Source: Shimia aestuarii (GTDB taxonomy: Bacteria > Pseudomonadota > Alphaproteobacteria > Rhodobacterales > Rhodobacteraceae). Taken from it: a DNA stretch of 64,000 bases. Under the pieces are notes generated by a model, which saw only the letters and a list, made by a program, of their open reading frames with translations, searched no databases and was not told the DNA's origin. Below are positions 34,395 to 44,357 of this stretch, one piece after another (position 1 is the stretch's first letter; every line of letters starts with the position of its first letter). The position numbers and the translations under genes were made by a program. The stretch lies in assembly GCF_022814865.1 (NCBI RefSeq), contig NZ_JAKVRD010000002.1:1-64000 (forward strand), written 5' to 3'.

Positions 34395-36608
34395 ATGGCC
34401 GATACCTCGAACCCCGATATCATTTACACGATTGTTGACGAAGCACCGGAACTCGCGAGCGCATCGTTCCTCCCGATTATCCGCAAGTTCGCGGATGCCG
34501 CCGATATTACCGTTGGCACCAAGGACATTTCGCTTGCCGGACGTATCCTTGCGACCTTCCCGGAAAACCTCACCGATGCACAGCGTCAAAGCGACGACCT
34601 TGCCGCGCTTGGCGAGCTTGTGAAAACGGCGGACGCCAATGTCATCAAGCTTCCGAACATCTCGGCCTCGGTGCCGCAGCTTGTCGCAGCGGTCGAAGAG
34701 CTTCAGGCGCAGGGCTATGACATTCCGACCTACCCGGAAGAGCCGAAGACCGACGAAGAGAAAGCTGTGCGCGCGCGCTATGACTCGATCAAAGGGTCGG
34801 CTGTGAACCCGGTTCTGCGGGAAGGCAACTCGGACCGTCGTTCGGCCAAGGCCGTGAAGAACTACGCCCAGAACAATCCGCATTCGATGGGCAAGTGGGA
34901 AAAGGACAGCAAGACCAAGGTCTCGTCCATGCCGGGCAATGATTTCTACGCCAATGAGAAGGCCGCGACCATCACCGCCGATCAGGCCGGTGCCGCGAAG
35001 ATCGAATTCGTCGGCAAGGATGGGTCGGTGACGGTTCTCAAGGACGGCTGGCAGCTTGATGAGGGCACCGTGGCAGACGCGACCTTCATGAGCGCCAAGG
35101 CGCTTGGTGCGTTCCTCGCCGATGCGATTGAGGACACCAAGAAGGACGGCACCATGTTCTCGCTTCACATGAAAGCGACGATGATGAAAGTGTCGGACCC
35201 GATCATCTTTGGCCACGCGGTCAAGGCATGGCTCGCGCCGGTGTTTGATAAGTACGGCGACAAGCTCGAGGCGCTTGGCGTGAACCCGAACTCGGGCATG
35301 GGCGATCTTCTTGAGCGCGTGAAGGACGATGCAGAGATCGTTGCCGCGATCGAAGCCGTGCGCGCAGAGCGCCCCGAGATGTACATGGTCGATAGCGACA
35401 AGGGCATCACCAACCTGCACGTGCCGTCGGACGTCATCATCGACGCGTCCATGCCGGCGGTGATCCGCGCGGGCGGCAAGGGCTGGGACTCGCAGGGCAA
35501 CAAGGGCGACACGAATTGTGTCATCCCGGACAACTGCTATGCGACGGTCTATGATGAGACGATCAACTTCTTCAAAGAGAACGGCGCGCTTGACGTGACC
35601 ACCGCCGGTTCGGTCGCCAACGTCGGTCTGATGGCGCAGAAGGCCGAGGAATACGGCTCGCACCCGACCACGTTCGAAGCGCCCGCAGATGGCACGATCC
35701 GCGTTGTGCTTGCCAATGGCGAGACGCTGCACAGCCATGACGTTGAGGGCGGCGATATCTGGCGCGCCTGTACGGCGAAGAAAGCGCCGATCGAGAACTG
35801 GATCGAGCTTGCCATGGACCGTCAGCGCCTGACCGGTTCGGAAGCGATCTTCTGGCTCGACGCGAACCGCGCGCATGATGCGGAGCTTATCAAATACGTC
35901 ACGCCGGTGCTTGAAGCGGCGGGTGTGGCCGACAAGTTCAAGATCATGGCACCGCGTGAGGCGACCCGCGCCTCGCTCGAGACGATCACCAAGGGCGAGG
36001 ACAGCATCGCGATCACCGGCAACGTGCTGCGCGACTACCTGACCGACCTGTTCCCGATCCTCGAGCTTGGCACCTCGGCCAAGATGCTTTCGATTGTGAA
36101 GCTCATGAACGGTGGCGGCCTCTTTGAGACGGGCGCGGGCGGTTCGGCCCCGAAACACGTGCAGCAGCTCGTGGAGCAGAACCACCTGCGTTGGGACTCG
36201 ATGGGCGAGTTCTGTGCGCTGGGCGAAAGCCTCAAGTTCCTGGCCGACACCAAAGGCAACGCCAAGGCGGGTGTGCTTGGCGAGGCGGCAGAGGTCGCGA
36301 CGCAAGGCATCCTCGACAACAACCGCAGCCCGAGCCGCAAGGTCGGTGAGCCGGACAACCGCGACAGCCACTACTGGTTCGCGCGCTACTGGGCCGAGGC
36401 GCTTGCCGCGCAGAGCGACGATGCGGAGCTTGCCGCAGAGTTCGCCCCGGTTGCCAAGGCGCTTGCCGAAGGCGAAGCGGCCATCGTGGCAGAGATTGCC
36501 GCGGCACAGGGCGATGCGGCGGATATCGGCGGCTACTATCACCCGTCGGTCGAAAAGAAAGCCGCAGTGATGCGCCCCTCGGCCACGCTCAACGCGATTA
36601 TCGGCTGA
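34395..36608 (+). CDS. icd: NADP-dependent isocitrate dehydrogenase, monomeric type
   Basis: A 737-residue enzyme of the TCA cycle (isocitrate to 2-oxoglutarate plus CO2, EC 1.1.1.42). The length is typical of the monomeric IDH family. Recognisable segments include [23 protein letters not shown]-like [38 protein letters not shown] and [20 protein letters not shown]. The start at 34395 has AAAGG upstream; an ATG 60 bases earlier is less likely. A strong terminator follows at 36629. Confidence 0.95.
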   Translation: MADTSNPDIIYTIVDEAPELASASFLPIIRKFADAADITVGTKDISLAGRILATFPENLTDAQRQSDDLAALGELVKTADANVIKLPNISASVPQLVAAVEELQAQGYDIPTYPEEPKTDEEKAVRARYDSIKGSAVNPVLREGNSDRRSAKAVKNYAQNNPHSMGKWEKDSKTKVSSMPGNDFYANEKAATITADQAGAAKIEFVGKDGSVTVLKDGWQLDEGTVADATFMSAKALGAFLADAIEDTKKDGTMFSLHMKATMMKVSDPIIFGHAVKAWLAPVFDKYGDKLEALGVNPNSGMGDLLERVKDDAEIVAAIEAVRAERPEMYMVDSDKGITNLHVPSDVIIDASMPAVIRAGGKGWDSQGNKGDTNCVIPDNCYATVYDETINFFKENGALDVTTAGSVANVGLMAQKAEEYGSHPTTFEAPADGTIRVVLANGETLHSHDVEGGDIWRACTAKKAPIENWIELAMDRQRLTGSEAIFWLDANRAHDAELIKYVTPVLEAAGVADKFKIMAPREATRASLETITKGEDSIAITGNVLRDYLTDLFPILELGTSAKMLSIVKLMNGGGLFETGAGGSAPKHVQQLVEQNHLRWDSMGEFCALGESLKFLADTKGNAKAGVLGEAAEVATQGILDNNRSPSRKVGEPDNRDSHYWFARYWAEALAAQSDDAELAAEFAPVAKALAEGEAAIVAEIAAAQGDAADIGGYYHPSVEKKAAVMRPSATLNAIIG

Positions 36609-36628
36609 TTTCGCCTAGATAGAGACTG

Positions 36629-36656
36629 AAAAGGGCGTCCTTCGGGGCGCCCTTTT
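36629..36656 (+). terminator. Rho-independent terminator of icd
   Basis: Arms AAAAGGGCG and CGCCCTTTT (stem with a T..CTTCGG.. loop) followed by T residues, about 20 bases after the icd stop. Confidence 0.85.
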
Positions 36657-36746
36657 GCGTTGGTGGCGCAGGCAAAGGATATTTGGACTCGGAGCGGGCC
36701 TTGGTGGAATTTGTAGTTAAGGGCGGGTTTGAGGCCCAATTGACCT

Positions 36747-37352
36747 TTGTTGCTCAATGGGATTTCCTCGACCTATGGCAACACTGTCGTCTTGGAGCGG
36801 AACGCATTGAATTTAATCAGATTGGGAGAATGGGAACTGTGGATTGAGGACGGAAACCTGCCATCAATCTTCGCTGCCTATCTCGAGAATGCGGTGTTTG
36901 CAGACCAGATTGACCTAGCGAACGCCGAAGGTCGATTTCACTTTTTTGGCGTCACAAAAAGCGAAACTAGGAACGGCTGGCCATCAGTCGTAGTTGCCCA
37001 ACGATATCGAGATGCGCAACAGAGCTTCAGCCCGGGCATTCTATTGGTTCCAGATACCTCGCTGGTGTTTATCGGGGCCGGAGAGCGCCTTCTTTGTTAC
37101 AACATCGAAGAGAAAACACGGCTTTGGGAGGATGAAACCCACCTTGGGTTTTGGAGGTGGAGCCAATCGGGATCATATGTCTTGATGTCTGCCGAAACTG
37201 AATTCGGGGTTTGGCGGCAATCTGGTGAAAAACTGTGGTCGACGTTTGTGGAGCCACCTTGGACTTTTGAGATCAAGGGACAGAATGTCCAGTTGGATGT
37301 AATGGGAAGCATCCGAAATCATCAGCTGTCGGATGGCAAGCAGGTAGATTGA
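36747..37352 (+). CDS. Conserved hypothetical protein, AT-richer than its neighbours
   Basis: Up to 201 residues. The convincing part starts near LGEWELWIEDGNLPSIFA (about residue 27), so a TTG near 36807 may be the true start. Later segments PDTSLVFIGAGERLLCYNIE, GFWRWSQSGSYVLMSAETEF and KLWSTFVEPPWTFEIKGQNV have the feel of beta-propeller-type repeats and resemble a widespread uncharacterised bacterial family. Base composition is clearly more AT-rich than icd or tamB, suggesting recent transfer. A perfect 11-bp inverted repeat overlaps its stop. Confidence 0.6.
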   Translation: MLLNGISSTYGNTVVLERNALNLIRLGEWELWIEDGNLPSIFAAYLENAVFADQIDLANAEGRFHFFGVTKSETRNGWPSVVVAQRYRDAQQSFSPGILLVPDTSLVFIGAGERLLCYNIEEKTRLWEDETHLGFWRWSQSGSYVLMSAETEFGVWRQSGEKLWSTFVEPPWTFEIKGQNVQLDVMGSIRNHQLSDGKQVD

Positions 37353-37391
37353 CCAAAGTTCGCTATGTCCCGCATTGCGGACTTTGGTCAA
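37349..37391. terminator. Perfect 11-bp inverted repeat at the end of the orphan gene
   Basis: TTGACCAAAGT (37349-37359) and ACTTTGGTCAA (37381-37391) enclose a 21-base loop with inner CGC/GCG pairing. It includes the stop codon of the orphan gene. No U-tract, so it may be a weak terminator or a scar of insertion. The rest of the gap to tamB (37392-37497) is non-coding. Confidence 0.5.
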
Positions 37392-37497
37392 TCTTGCAGA
37401 TCTTCCGAAGAGATCTTCGCGAAGTCTCGCTCTATCTGTTCCCAAGCTTTCTAAGGCTTCTGTTGCAAGCGACGCCACGAACCGCGCTTTTCTATCG

Positions 37498-40400
37498 TCA
37501 GTAGTCTTTCTGGAAGAACAGGCCGAGGCCGCTATTGGCCTCTGAGTCGGCGGTGCCCTTGACGGTCAGGTTGGGGGAGACATCGAGGTTGAGGCTGATC
37601 GCGCTTTCGCCGGTGTCGCCGACTTCGACCTCGGTATAGACGTTGTCGGAGATGTATTTCCCGGCTGTGACGCTTGTATTGCCCTCGGCATCGGTGCGGA
37701 GGTCGAGATCGTCGATCCCGGCACCTTCACGGAGAGAGCCGAGGGGATTGAAGGTCGAGCGCCCGGACAGCGTTGCCACGGCACCTGCGAGGCGGGCGGC
37801 CTGAAGCGGGGAGATATCGGCCATGGATTCGCCAAAGAGGAGCTGGGCCAGAGCCTCGTCCTCGGGCATGTCGGGCGATGAATTGATCGAGAAGGCGGGC
37901 GCGTCTGCGGACCCTTCGAGGGTCAGGTCAAAGCGTGCGGCGCTTGTTTCGGTTGTCGCGACGAGGCGCAAATCAGGCACGAAATCCCCGCGCAACCGAA
38001 TGGCCCCCTCGGAGAGATCAAAACGTTTGGTGAGGAACTCCATGCGCCCGCGCACAAGATCGAACCCGCCCGCGGTAACGATATTCGTCGTGTCGCCGCG
38101 CAACCGCAGTGCGCCGTTGAATTCGGCATCAAGGCCACGCCCGCGCACGAAAACGCGGTTCGGCGCGGAAATCCCGAGATTGAGACGGTAGGCAGGGCCG
38201 GATTGCCCATTGCCTGTTTTGACGGCGCCGGCATTGACGCGCGTTCGGGTCACATTGGAAGGTGCGTTCAGATGCGTGATTTCGGGAAGCGGGGCCGAGG
38301 AAGAGGCGACGGAATCGACACGAATTTCAGTTTCATCGAGCAACACGTCGCCGCTGATCGTTGCGCCGCCGGTCAGCGGGCCATTGATGCGGATATCGCC
38401 CTGAAGGACTGTCTCGACAAGGCGCTCATAGCGCAGGCGCGCGCTTTTGAGGCGGGTGGTCAGGTCGGCGGAATAGGGCGCGGATAGGGACATGCGCCCC
38501 TCGAGATCGAAATCGCCGCCAAGGACAAAGCCCCCATTGCCCGAGATCGCGGCCGAGCCGCTGGAAATACGAACATTCGCGCCAATGTTGTTCAAGGCGA
38601 CCTGCGGATCAGCAACGGAAAGGCGCGCACCAGAGATATCCACGGTGCCGTTCAGAGAGGACAGTGCAAGCGGGCCGCGAAGGCCAAGGTTGAAGCGGGT
38701 TTGGCCCGTCAGGCGGGCCGCATCGGTCAGGCCGTTGACGAGGGCGAGCGGTGCGCTGCCTTCTGTGCTTAGGTCGGCTCTGGAAAAGTCCTTGGCGACC
38801 GTGCCTTGGGCGGACAAGACCGCGCCCGAGAGCCCCGCAGCGTCGAGATCAATCTGCCAGGTCTCGCCTGCGCGCTCTGCGGTCGCGTCGAGGCGCAGGG
38901 GGCCGGTCAGGCTCGAGATCCAAGGGGATATCTGGGCAATGTTGAGGTTAATCTCGGCGTTGAGCGGGTCAATGCCTTGGCTCTGTGCGCTCAAGGAGAG
39001 CCGCGCATTGCCAGGGCCGGTGCCGTCGAGGGTAAACTCCCAGAGGTCGTTGACCCCTTTGGCGACGGCGGTGAGGGTCGCCGGGCCAGAGACCGATGGC
39101 AGGTAGCGTGACAGCGTATCAAGCGATGCATCAAGAGAGATCGTGCCACCGCCCGTGCGTAACGCGCCTGCGGTTGTCGCAGAGAGGGCCGGTGTTTCAA
39201 GCAGACCGTCGCGCCATGTCAGGCCCTCTCCATCGCGTTTGACCTTGATGGCAACCTGCGACAGGCCTGTCTCGGTCAGGGTATCGACCTCGTCCATTCC
39301 GGTGCGGAGCCCATCGCTTTCACCCGTCATGGAGAGGTCAAAGGCCCCTGCAAGCGGTTGAATCGTGCCTTGGATCGAGGCGTCGAGCGTGCCGCGCAGG
39401 GGGCGCCCGGCCAAAGGGGCGAGTGCGGCGAGATCGCCAAGGTTTGCCGTGGCGCGGGTTGTCACCGTGGGATCGAGCGGCGGGCCGCCGATCTGCGCCG
39501 TGGCGTCGAGTGTGCCAGAGGCCGTTGTCAGGGTCAGGCGGTTGATCTGCACGGGGCTCTGGTCCTGCCATGCGAGGCCAAGGTCGAGGTTGGCCTTCTC
39601 GCCGAGCGCGCGGGCCACCTCGGGGCGGGCGGCGTCGGTCGGGCGCAGGCCGTTTGCCACAAGGCGCATCTCCGCCGTCAGAAGGCGCGGCGCCTCAGGG
39701 CGGATGCGTCCGCCACCACTCAGGGCGATGGTTGCGGTGGTGACGTCCGGGTGGATGAAATCGCGGATTGTGCCCGAGAGGGTCCAGGCGTCGCTCTGCG
39801 TCGCGTCATAGCGCGCCTTGAGCGTCGCGGATCGCAGGCTCAGGTCCAGGGAGGCAGGCAAGAGGAGCGCATCTGCGCCTTGCTTGGAGAGGTCGATATC
39901 AAGGGCAAAACTCTCGGGAAGGTTGCTTGGCGCGATGACGGCCTCGCCCGCGATCCGCATGGCGGCGGTGGAGAGCAGGAGATGGTCGAGGGTCACGCGC
40001 CCATCGTCGGATTGGCGGGCCTTGGCGGTCAGGTTGGCCTCGGTGCCGAAGAAGGGGCGAAACCGTGCTTCGACAAGCGGGGAAATATCGCCGTTGATGT
40101 CGAGGAAAAAACTCTTTTGTGCCGGAACAGTCTCTGTTTTTGCTTGGTTTGCGGTTTCAAGAGAGCCGCTTACACGCTGTACGCCATCGGTGGCCAAGGA
40201 GAGCTCGGCGCGGAACTCGGAGAGCGGAGCATCGCCTTTGAGGGTGAGGGCGAGGGCAGGGCGGTCCGGAACGTTGAGCAGCGTTGCGACCGCGCCTGCA
40301 CGGGCTTCCTCGGCGGCGAGGTCAATCAGGAGCCGTCGGGTGGTGTTGTCGAAGGCGGCCTTGAGCGCGAAGGCCCCCTTGATGTCGTCCGTGCGGGTCA

Positions 40401-40908
40401 GGGTCAGATCGGCATCGCCCGCGCCACCGATGAGAGAGAGCTTGCCGGCGAGTTTCGCGGTGAGAGCCTGGCCAAGGACCGGCGCACCGAGCGCGATCTT
40501 ATCGGCTTTGATTTCGCCGATCTGAACGCTGACGGGCAGGTCGGGAAGGGAGAACGGTGTGGCTTCGGGTGTCGGCGCCGCAGGATCGCTTTCGGGGAGG
40601 CGCGAAAGCGTGATCGTCTTGGCGGCAAGGCTGTTGACCGAGAGCGCACCGCTAAAGAGCGCGCTACGGTTCCAGTCGAGCGTGACATTCTCGAGGCGGA
40701 GCCAGATACCCTTGGCGTCGGCAATCGTGAGCGTTTCGACGCTGGCTTTGCTGCTAAGTGCACCGGTGAAGCCGTCCACCGTCACCGTGCGGCCGGCGCC
40801 GGAGAGCGAATCTTCGAGGAACCGCGTCAGGCGCCCCTTGTCCTCTTCGGTGTCCGCAAGGGCAGACAAGGGGACGCAGAGGCAAAGCAAGAGAAGCAGG
40901 TGTCGCAT
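37498..40908 (-). CDS. tamB: Translocation and assembly module inner-membrane protein TamB
   Basis: 1136 residues from the ATG at 40908, which overlaps the tamA stop (TGATG) and starts MRHLLLLLCLCVPLSALA, a signal-anchor. An upstream extension of 45 residues in the same frame lies inside tamA and is rejected. The long beta-helical AsmA/DUF490 body has many repeated LSL/LDA strands, and the C-terminal DUF490 domain has SGEVSL-like and GYEPDL-like parts (DFVPDLRLVATTET, EAFALAQLLFGESMADISPL-like, ending LFFQKDY). It bridges the inner membrane to TamA, helping outer-membrane protein assembly or lipid transport. Confidence 0.9.
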   Translation of the reverse strand: MRHLLLLLCLCVPLSALADTEEDKGRLTRFLEDSLSGAGRTVTVDGFTGALSSKASVETLTIADAKGIWLRLENVTLDWNRSALFSGALSVNSLAAKTITLSRLPESDPAAPTPEATPFSLPDLPVSVQIGEIKADKIALGAPVLGQALTAKLAGKLSLIGGAGDADLTLTRTDDIKGAFALKAAFDNTTRRLLIDLAAEEARAGAVATLLNVPDRPALALTLKGDAPLSEFRAELSLATDGVQRVSGSLETANQAKTETVPAQKSFFLDINGDISPLVEARFRPFFGTEANLTAKARQSDDGRVTLDHLLLSTAAMRIAGEAVIAPSNLPESFALDIDLSKQGADALLLPASLDLSLRSATLKARYDATQSDAWTLSGTIRDFIHPDVTTATIALSGGGRIRPEAPRLLTAEMRLVANGLRPTDAARPEVARALGEKANLDLGLAWQDQSPVQINRLTLTTASGTLDATAQIGGPPLDPTVTTRATANLGDLAALAPLAGRPLRGTLDASIQGTIQPLAGAFDLSMTGESDGLRTGMDEVDTLTETGLSQVAIKVKRDGEGLTWRDGLLETPALSATTAGALRTGGGTISLDASLDTLSRYLPSVSGPATLTAVAKGVNDLWEFTLDGTGPGNARLSLSAQSQGIDPLNAEINLNIAQISPWISSLTGPLRLDATAERAGETWQIDLDAAGLSGAVLSAQGTVAKDFSRADLSTEGSAPLALVNGLTDAARLTGQTRFNLGLRGPLALSSLNGTVDISGARLSVADPQVALNNIGANVRISSGSAAISGNGGFVLGGDFDLEGRMSLSAPYSADLTTRLKSARLRYERLVETVLQGDIRINGPLTGGATISGDVLLDETEIRVDSVASSSAPLPEITHLNAPSNVTRTRVNAGAVKTGNGQSGPAYRLNLGISAPNRVFVRGRGLDAEFNGALRLRGDTTNIVTAGGFDLVRGRMEFLTKRFDLSEGAIRLRGDFVPDLRLVATTETSAARFDLTLEGSADAPAFSINSSPDMPEDEALAQLLFGESMADISPLQAARLAGAVATLSGRSTFNPLGSLREGAGIDDLDLRTDAEGNTSVTAGKYISDNVYTEVEVGDTGESAISLNLDVSPNLTVKGTADSEANSGLGLFFQKDY

Positions 40909-42707
40909 CAGAAGGCCTGTCCAATCCCGATATAGAGCTGCACGCCGTCGGAATTGCTTCCGGAAACCGGACCGGCGAGATCGACCCGGATCGGGCCGAT
41001 GCCGGTATGATAGCGCAGACCGATCCCGGCCCCGGAATGCCAAGAGCCATTGCCGCCAAAGCTACTTGTTTCGCCAATATAGCCTGCGTCGTAGAACACA
41101 ACGGTCGAGATACTCTCCCATGCGCGCAGGCGGAGTTCGCCAGAAATGCCAAGGAAAGAGAGGCCGCCGCTTTGCGCGCCGCCGGTGGTGATGAAGTTCG
41201 ACTGGAACGGTTGGCCCCGCACTGTGCCGCCGCCGCCGGAGAGGAAGAGCATGTCGGGAGGTGTGGTTGCCAGAGAGGGGCCTAGGACGGTCCCGACCTG
41301 AAGCCGTGCCGCGGCGGTCAGGCTTTCGCCGAGGGGACGATAGAGGCGCGCGTCGGCGGTCAGGGACATGCCCGTTTCCGCAGTGCCACCGCCAAGATAG
41401 GGCATCACGGTTGCGTCGATGTAGTACCCGTCGCGGGCATCAAGCGGATCATCCCGGCGGTCGATCGTGTATCCGAACGGCAGGCCGAGAATGTGGAAAT
41501 CTCGCGTGCCAAAGGAATCACGCACGAAATTGGTTTGGTAATGCAGGCCGAAAGACGCCTTGCGGGTCTGTGACAGGAAGCGGGTAAAGCCTATGTCGAA
41601 GGACAGTTTTTCCTGAAAGAACAGCGGATCGTTCTGTCGTTCAGCGGTCAGCGCAAGCCGTAAGTCGGTATCCGCGCCAAGCGTTGCCGGGCGGGTGAAC
41701 TCGGTCGAGAAGCGATAGTCGGTGCCGCCTGATTGGGCCTGAATGCCGGAGACCTCGCCCTCGATCCGAAGCCGTTCTGCGCCACCAAGAAGGTTGCGAT
41801 GCATCCAGAAAGCTGACGCGGAGATCCCGTCGCGGGACTGCAATTCGGCACCAAAGCCGATGCGGCGGGGTTTGGCGTCTTTCACGTCGACCGCGATATC
41901 AAGGCTTTGATCCGGATTGATCGCCTCGGCCTCTCGGATGTTGACCGAGCGAAACACGCCTGTGCGCCGCAAGCGGATCGCGATGGTCTCGAGCGCCTCG
42001 GGATCAAAACGTTCACCGGTTGGCAGTGCGATGATCTTGCGCAGGCGGCGCTCTGTAACGGCGCTTTCTCCCGGAAGAGTCAGGGCACCAAAGCGCAACT
42101 CGGGGCCGGGGGCGATCTTGAGGTCGGCATCAAGCGTTGCATTGGTATGGTTGGCGACCAGAGATTGATCCGCGATGCGGGCCTTGGCGTGCCCGATGGC
42201 GCGCCAGCCCGTGATCCCTTCGCGGGCGGCAGCGCGGATGGTTTCCGCCTCTGCCGGTTGGCCCGGTGCAAAGCCCGCGGGCACTTCGGTTTGCGGTGCA
42301 AGCGGGGCAATGCGCGCCTTGGCGAATTGAAAGCGCGGCCCGGTCACGACTTCGATCTGTGCTGAGGTGACCGTGTCGATGCGCGCAAAGGGCGGCAGCG
42401 ATGCGGCCTCGCGTCCGTTGACACGAATACGAATTTCGGGGCCGTAGTAGCCCGCGTTGTAGAGCAGACCGAGCAGGCGCCGATAGTCAGCACGCGCCGC
42501 CGCGACGATATCGAGCGGGTTGCGCACGCCGTCTTCGGCGGCATCGATCAAGAGCGAACTTGATTGCAGGGTCTCGATCAAGTCCTCAGAAGCGCCCGGC
42601 GCACTCAGGCGCGCGTCGAAGGCTTGCCCGGCATTGGCCCAAAGCAGACCAGCGCAGACTGCTGTGCCTGCGAGCCATCTGCTGAATTGTCGGGTCGAAA
42701 CTGGCAT
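40908..42707 (-). CDS. tamA: Outer-membrane assembly protein TamA (BamA/Omp85 family)
   Basis: A 599-residue Omp85-family protein. Signal peptide (about 1-28, CAGLLWANAGQAFDA), about three POTRA domains (about 30-270, including LRKIIALPTGERFDPEALET) and a C-terminal beta barrel with LPFGYTIDRRDDPLDARDGY and FLSGGGGTVRGQPFQS, ending RVDLAGPVSGSNSDGVQLYI and a terminal F. Immediately upstream of tamB. Length and order are typical of alphaproteobacterial tam operons. Confidence 0.93.
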   Translation of the reverse strand: MPVSTRQFSRWLAGTAVCAGLLWANAGQAFDARLSAPGASEDLIETLQSSSLLIDAAEDGVRNPLDIVAAARADYRRLLGLLYNAGYYGPEIRIRVNGREAASLPPFARIDTVTSAQIEVVTGPRFQFAKARIAPLAPQTEVPAGFAPGQPAEAETIRAAAREGITGWRAIGHAKARIADQSLVANHTNATLDADLKIAPGPELRFGALTLPGESAVTERRLRKIIALPTGERFDPEALETIAIRLRRTGVFRSVNIREAEAINPDQSLDIAVDVKDAKPRRIGFGAELQSRDGISASAFWMHRNLLGGAERLRIEGEVSGIQAQSGGTDYRFSTEFTRPATLGADTDLRLALTAERQNDPLFFQEKLSFDIGFTRFLSQTRKASFGLHYQTNFVRDSFGTRDFHILGLPFGYTIDRRDDPLDARDGYYIDATVMPYLGGGTAETGMSLTADARLYRPLGESLTAAARLQVGTVLGPSLATTPPDMLFLSGGGGTVRGQPFQSNFITTGGAQSGGLSFLGISGELRLRAWESISTVVFYDAGYIGETSSFGGNGSWHSGAGIGLRYHTGIGPIRVDLAGPVSGSNSDGVQLYIGIGQAF

Positions 42708-42901
42708 GGTGCCTGTCTCCTGATGCGCGCTGTTCTTCCTAGTGACTTAGCTCACGGGGTAGGCATTGAACATAGCCCGGCCTTGGATTCACCCTTGGAA
42801 CGACTGTGATCGGTGGACCTTTGCCGAGACATCCGGTTTTTCGGGCTTTACGGTATGCGCAAACGGCTATCCCATTGGCAGAAACGGGATCAGGAGGCGA
42901 T

Positions 42902-43627
42902 ATGGGCGCAACGACACGAAATATGCTTGGGATCCGGCTACGCAGTGCGTTGTTCTATGTTCTGTCTGGTCTAGCGTTCGTGCCTTTCCTTCTATTCTGG
43001 CCGGTTTTCTTTCTGCCCGAACGGTATCTTCTGGGCGTCGGAGCGGCTTATCTCAGGGTTCAGCTCGTCCTTCTGCGGCTTATCTGTGGCATTCGTTATC
43101 GCGTCGAGGGGGCGGAGCATCTGCCCGAGGGGCCATGCCTCATTGCGTCCTGGCATGAATCGTCCTGGGAGACGCTTTTCTTTCATCTCTTCCTTGATCA
43201 GCCTGTCATGTTCGCAAAGCAGGAGGTGTTCTCGTATCCGGTCGTCGGGCTTGTTGCGCAGAAGGCAGGGCATGTACCGATCGACCGCAAGGGCACGCCG
43301 GATCAGATGCGCGACGGGTTCCGGGCCGGTGTTGCAGCGATCAAGCGGGGGCGCAAGCTATTGATCTTTCCGAGCGGAACACGGCAACGCGGCGCGCCGA
43401 AACGTATTCAGCGCGGTGTTGGGGTGCTCTACGACCTTGCCAAGGTCGACGCGGTGCCCGTGCAGGTAAAGTCCGGCCATTGCTGGCCTGCGGGGAGTCT
43501 CTTGAAATACCCCGGCACGATCACCGTGCGTATCCTGCCGCCGATCCCGGCAGGCCTTGAGCGGCGTGCCTTCCTTCAGCAGCTTGCACTTGCGTTCGGC
43601 GAAAATCAGGACGATTTGAAACGTTAA
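42902..43627 (+). CDS. 1-acyl-glycerol-3-phosphate acyltransferase-like protein (PlsC family)
   Basis: A 241-residue LPLAT acyltransferase, N-terminal membrane anchor (RSALFYVLSGLAFVPFLLFW), then motif I as SWHESSWET (HX4E in place of HX4D), a motif III-like region FPSGTRQRGAPKRI (FPEGTR in the family) and a downstream proline motif. AGGAGG precedes the ATG at 42902. It probably acylates lysophosphatidate in phospholipid synthesis. HX4E is known in a branch of the family, so it is not necessarily inactive. Divergent from tamA. Confidence 0.85.
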   Translation: MGATTRNMLGIRLRSALFYVLSGLAFVPFLLFWPVFFLPERYLLGVGAAYLRVQLVLLRLICGIRYRVEGAEHLPEGPCLIASWHESSWETLFFHLFLDQPVMFAKQEVFSYPVVGLVAQKAGHVPIDRKGTPDQMRDGFRAGVAAIKRGRKLLIFPSGTRQRGAPKRIQRGVGVLYDLAKVDAVPVQVKSGHCWPAGSLLKYPGTITVRILPPIPAGLERRAFLQQLALAFGENQDDLKR

Positions 43628-43684
43628 GGTGGCGGTAACGCACGGCCTGTTACACCCGGGATTGGGTGAGTAATAGGTGGTGAG

Positions 43685-43801
43685 ATGAGCGCGCAGAAAA
43701 ATGCGTCTCCGGTCATCATCAAGAGAAAGAAAGTCGTTGCTGGCGACGGGCATCACGGTGGTGCCTGGAAGGTTGCCATGGCATTTTCCTTGTATGCATA
43801 G
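43685..43801 (+). pseudogene. motB: Truncated motB, N-terminal remnant only
   Basis: A 38-codon reading frame starting MSAQKNASPVIIKRKKVVAG then DGHHGGAWKVA, matching the highly conserved start of flagellar motor protein MotB. After WKVA the family continues with YADFVTAMMAFF and a membrane helix, but here it changes to MAFSLYA and a stop. No continuation of MotB was found in other frames before 43997. It looks like the fossil of a deletion at the edge of a flagellar cluster. Confidence 0.75.
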
Positions 43802-43997
43802 GCGCTTTGCGCCCGTTGGATGTAACCGCGAAGGCGGTCTTGAATGTCGTTCTGACAGGTGCCGAACCGTTCGTCGGCCGGCGCCATCCGGTTGGATGCG
43901 GTGTGACTGTGTGGTGGAAAACGCTAATGGAGTGCTAATCCGGCCAATCCAGATACGAGGCTTTTGATGCAAATCTGGCTGTTGTACTGCGGGCAGG
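43802..43997. other. Non-coding gap between the motB remnant and flgN
   Basis: No convincing gene, operator or terminator was seen here. It contains no recognisable MotB sequence, so it probably holds the deletion junction or unrelated DNA. Confidence 0.5.
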
Positions 43998-44357
43998 TCA
44001 GGCGCGTTTCTCAAGACGCCCGGGGCTTGCGAGATAGACGTCGGATTTCTGACCTTTCGCATCGTAGGTCTGTAGGGAATCGCGCACCTGGCGCAGCAAG
44101 GACATGCGCTCAGCAACATCCTGAATCCCAGCGAGCGCGCTCTCCATCAAGACCTGATTGCGCCCTGCGGCCACCTGCAGCGCCTGAAGCGGTGCACGAT
44201 CCTCGGGAGCCAGATGTTCGAGAGCATCGAGCAAACGCGCTTTCTCTGCCCCGATTTCCGCGAGAGCGCCAATATCTCCCTCCAGCAATGCGCGCTTCTC
44301 TGCGCTAAGCAAGGCATCGAGAGATGCAAAAAGTGCACTGTGGTTCTGTTTAGGCAT
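43998..44357 (-). CDS. flgN: FlgN-like flagellar export chaperone
   Basis: A 119-residue, largely helical protein (FASLDALLSAEKRALLEGDI, APLQALQVAAGRNQVLMESA, MSLLRQVRDSLQTYDA) with the size and composition of FlgN, which guards hook-associated proteins before export. Its start overlaps the flgJ stop by eight bases. Assignment rests on context and pattern more than on sequence identity. Confidence 0.65.
   Translation of the reverse strand: MPKQNHSALFASLDALLSAEKRALLEGDIGALAEIGAEKARLLDALEHLAPEDRAPLQALQVAAGRNQVLMESALAGIQDVAERMSLLRQVRDSLQTYDAKGQKSDVYLASPGRLEKRA

Noticed and set aside
34299-36542. A 747-residue open frame antisense to icd
   Set aside because: It lies wholly within the well-supported isocitrate dehydrogenase gene; it is Arg/Val/His-rich with no family match, the typical shadow of a high-GC gene.
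39358-40935. A 525-residue plus frame opposite tamB
   Set aside because: Arg/Gly-rich shadow of the TamB coding sequence.
42902-43627. Inactive acyltransferase because of HX4E instead of HX4D
   Set aside because: HX4E occurs in a known branch of the family, so no loss of function is claimed.
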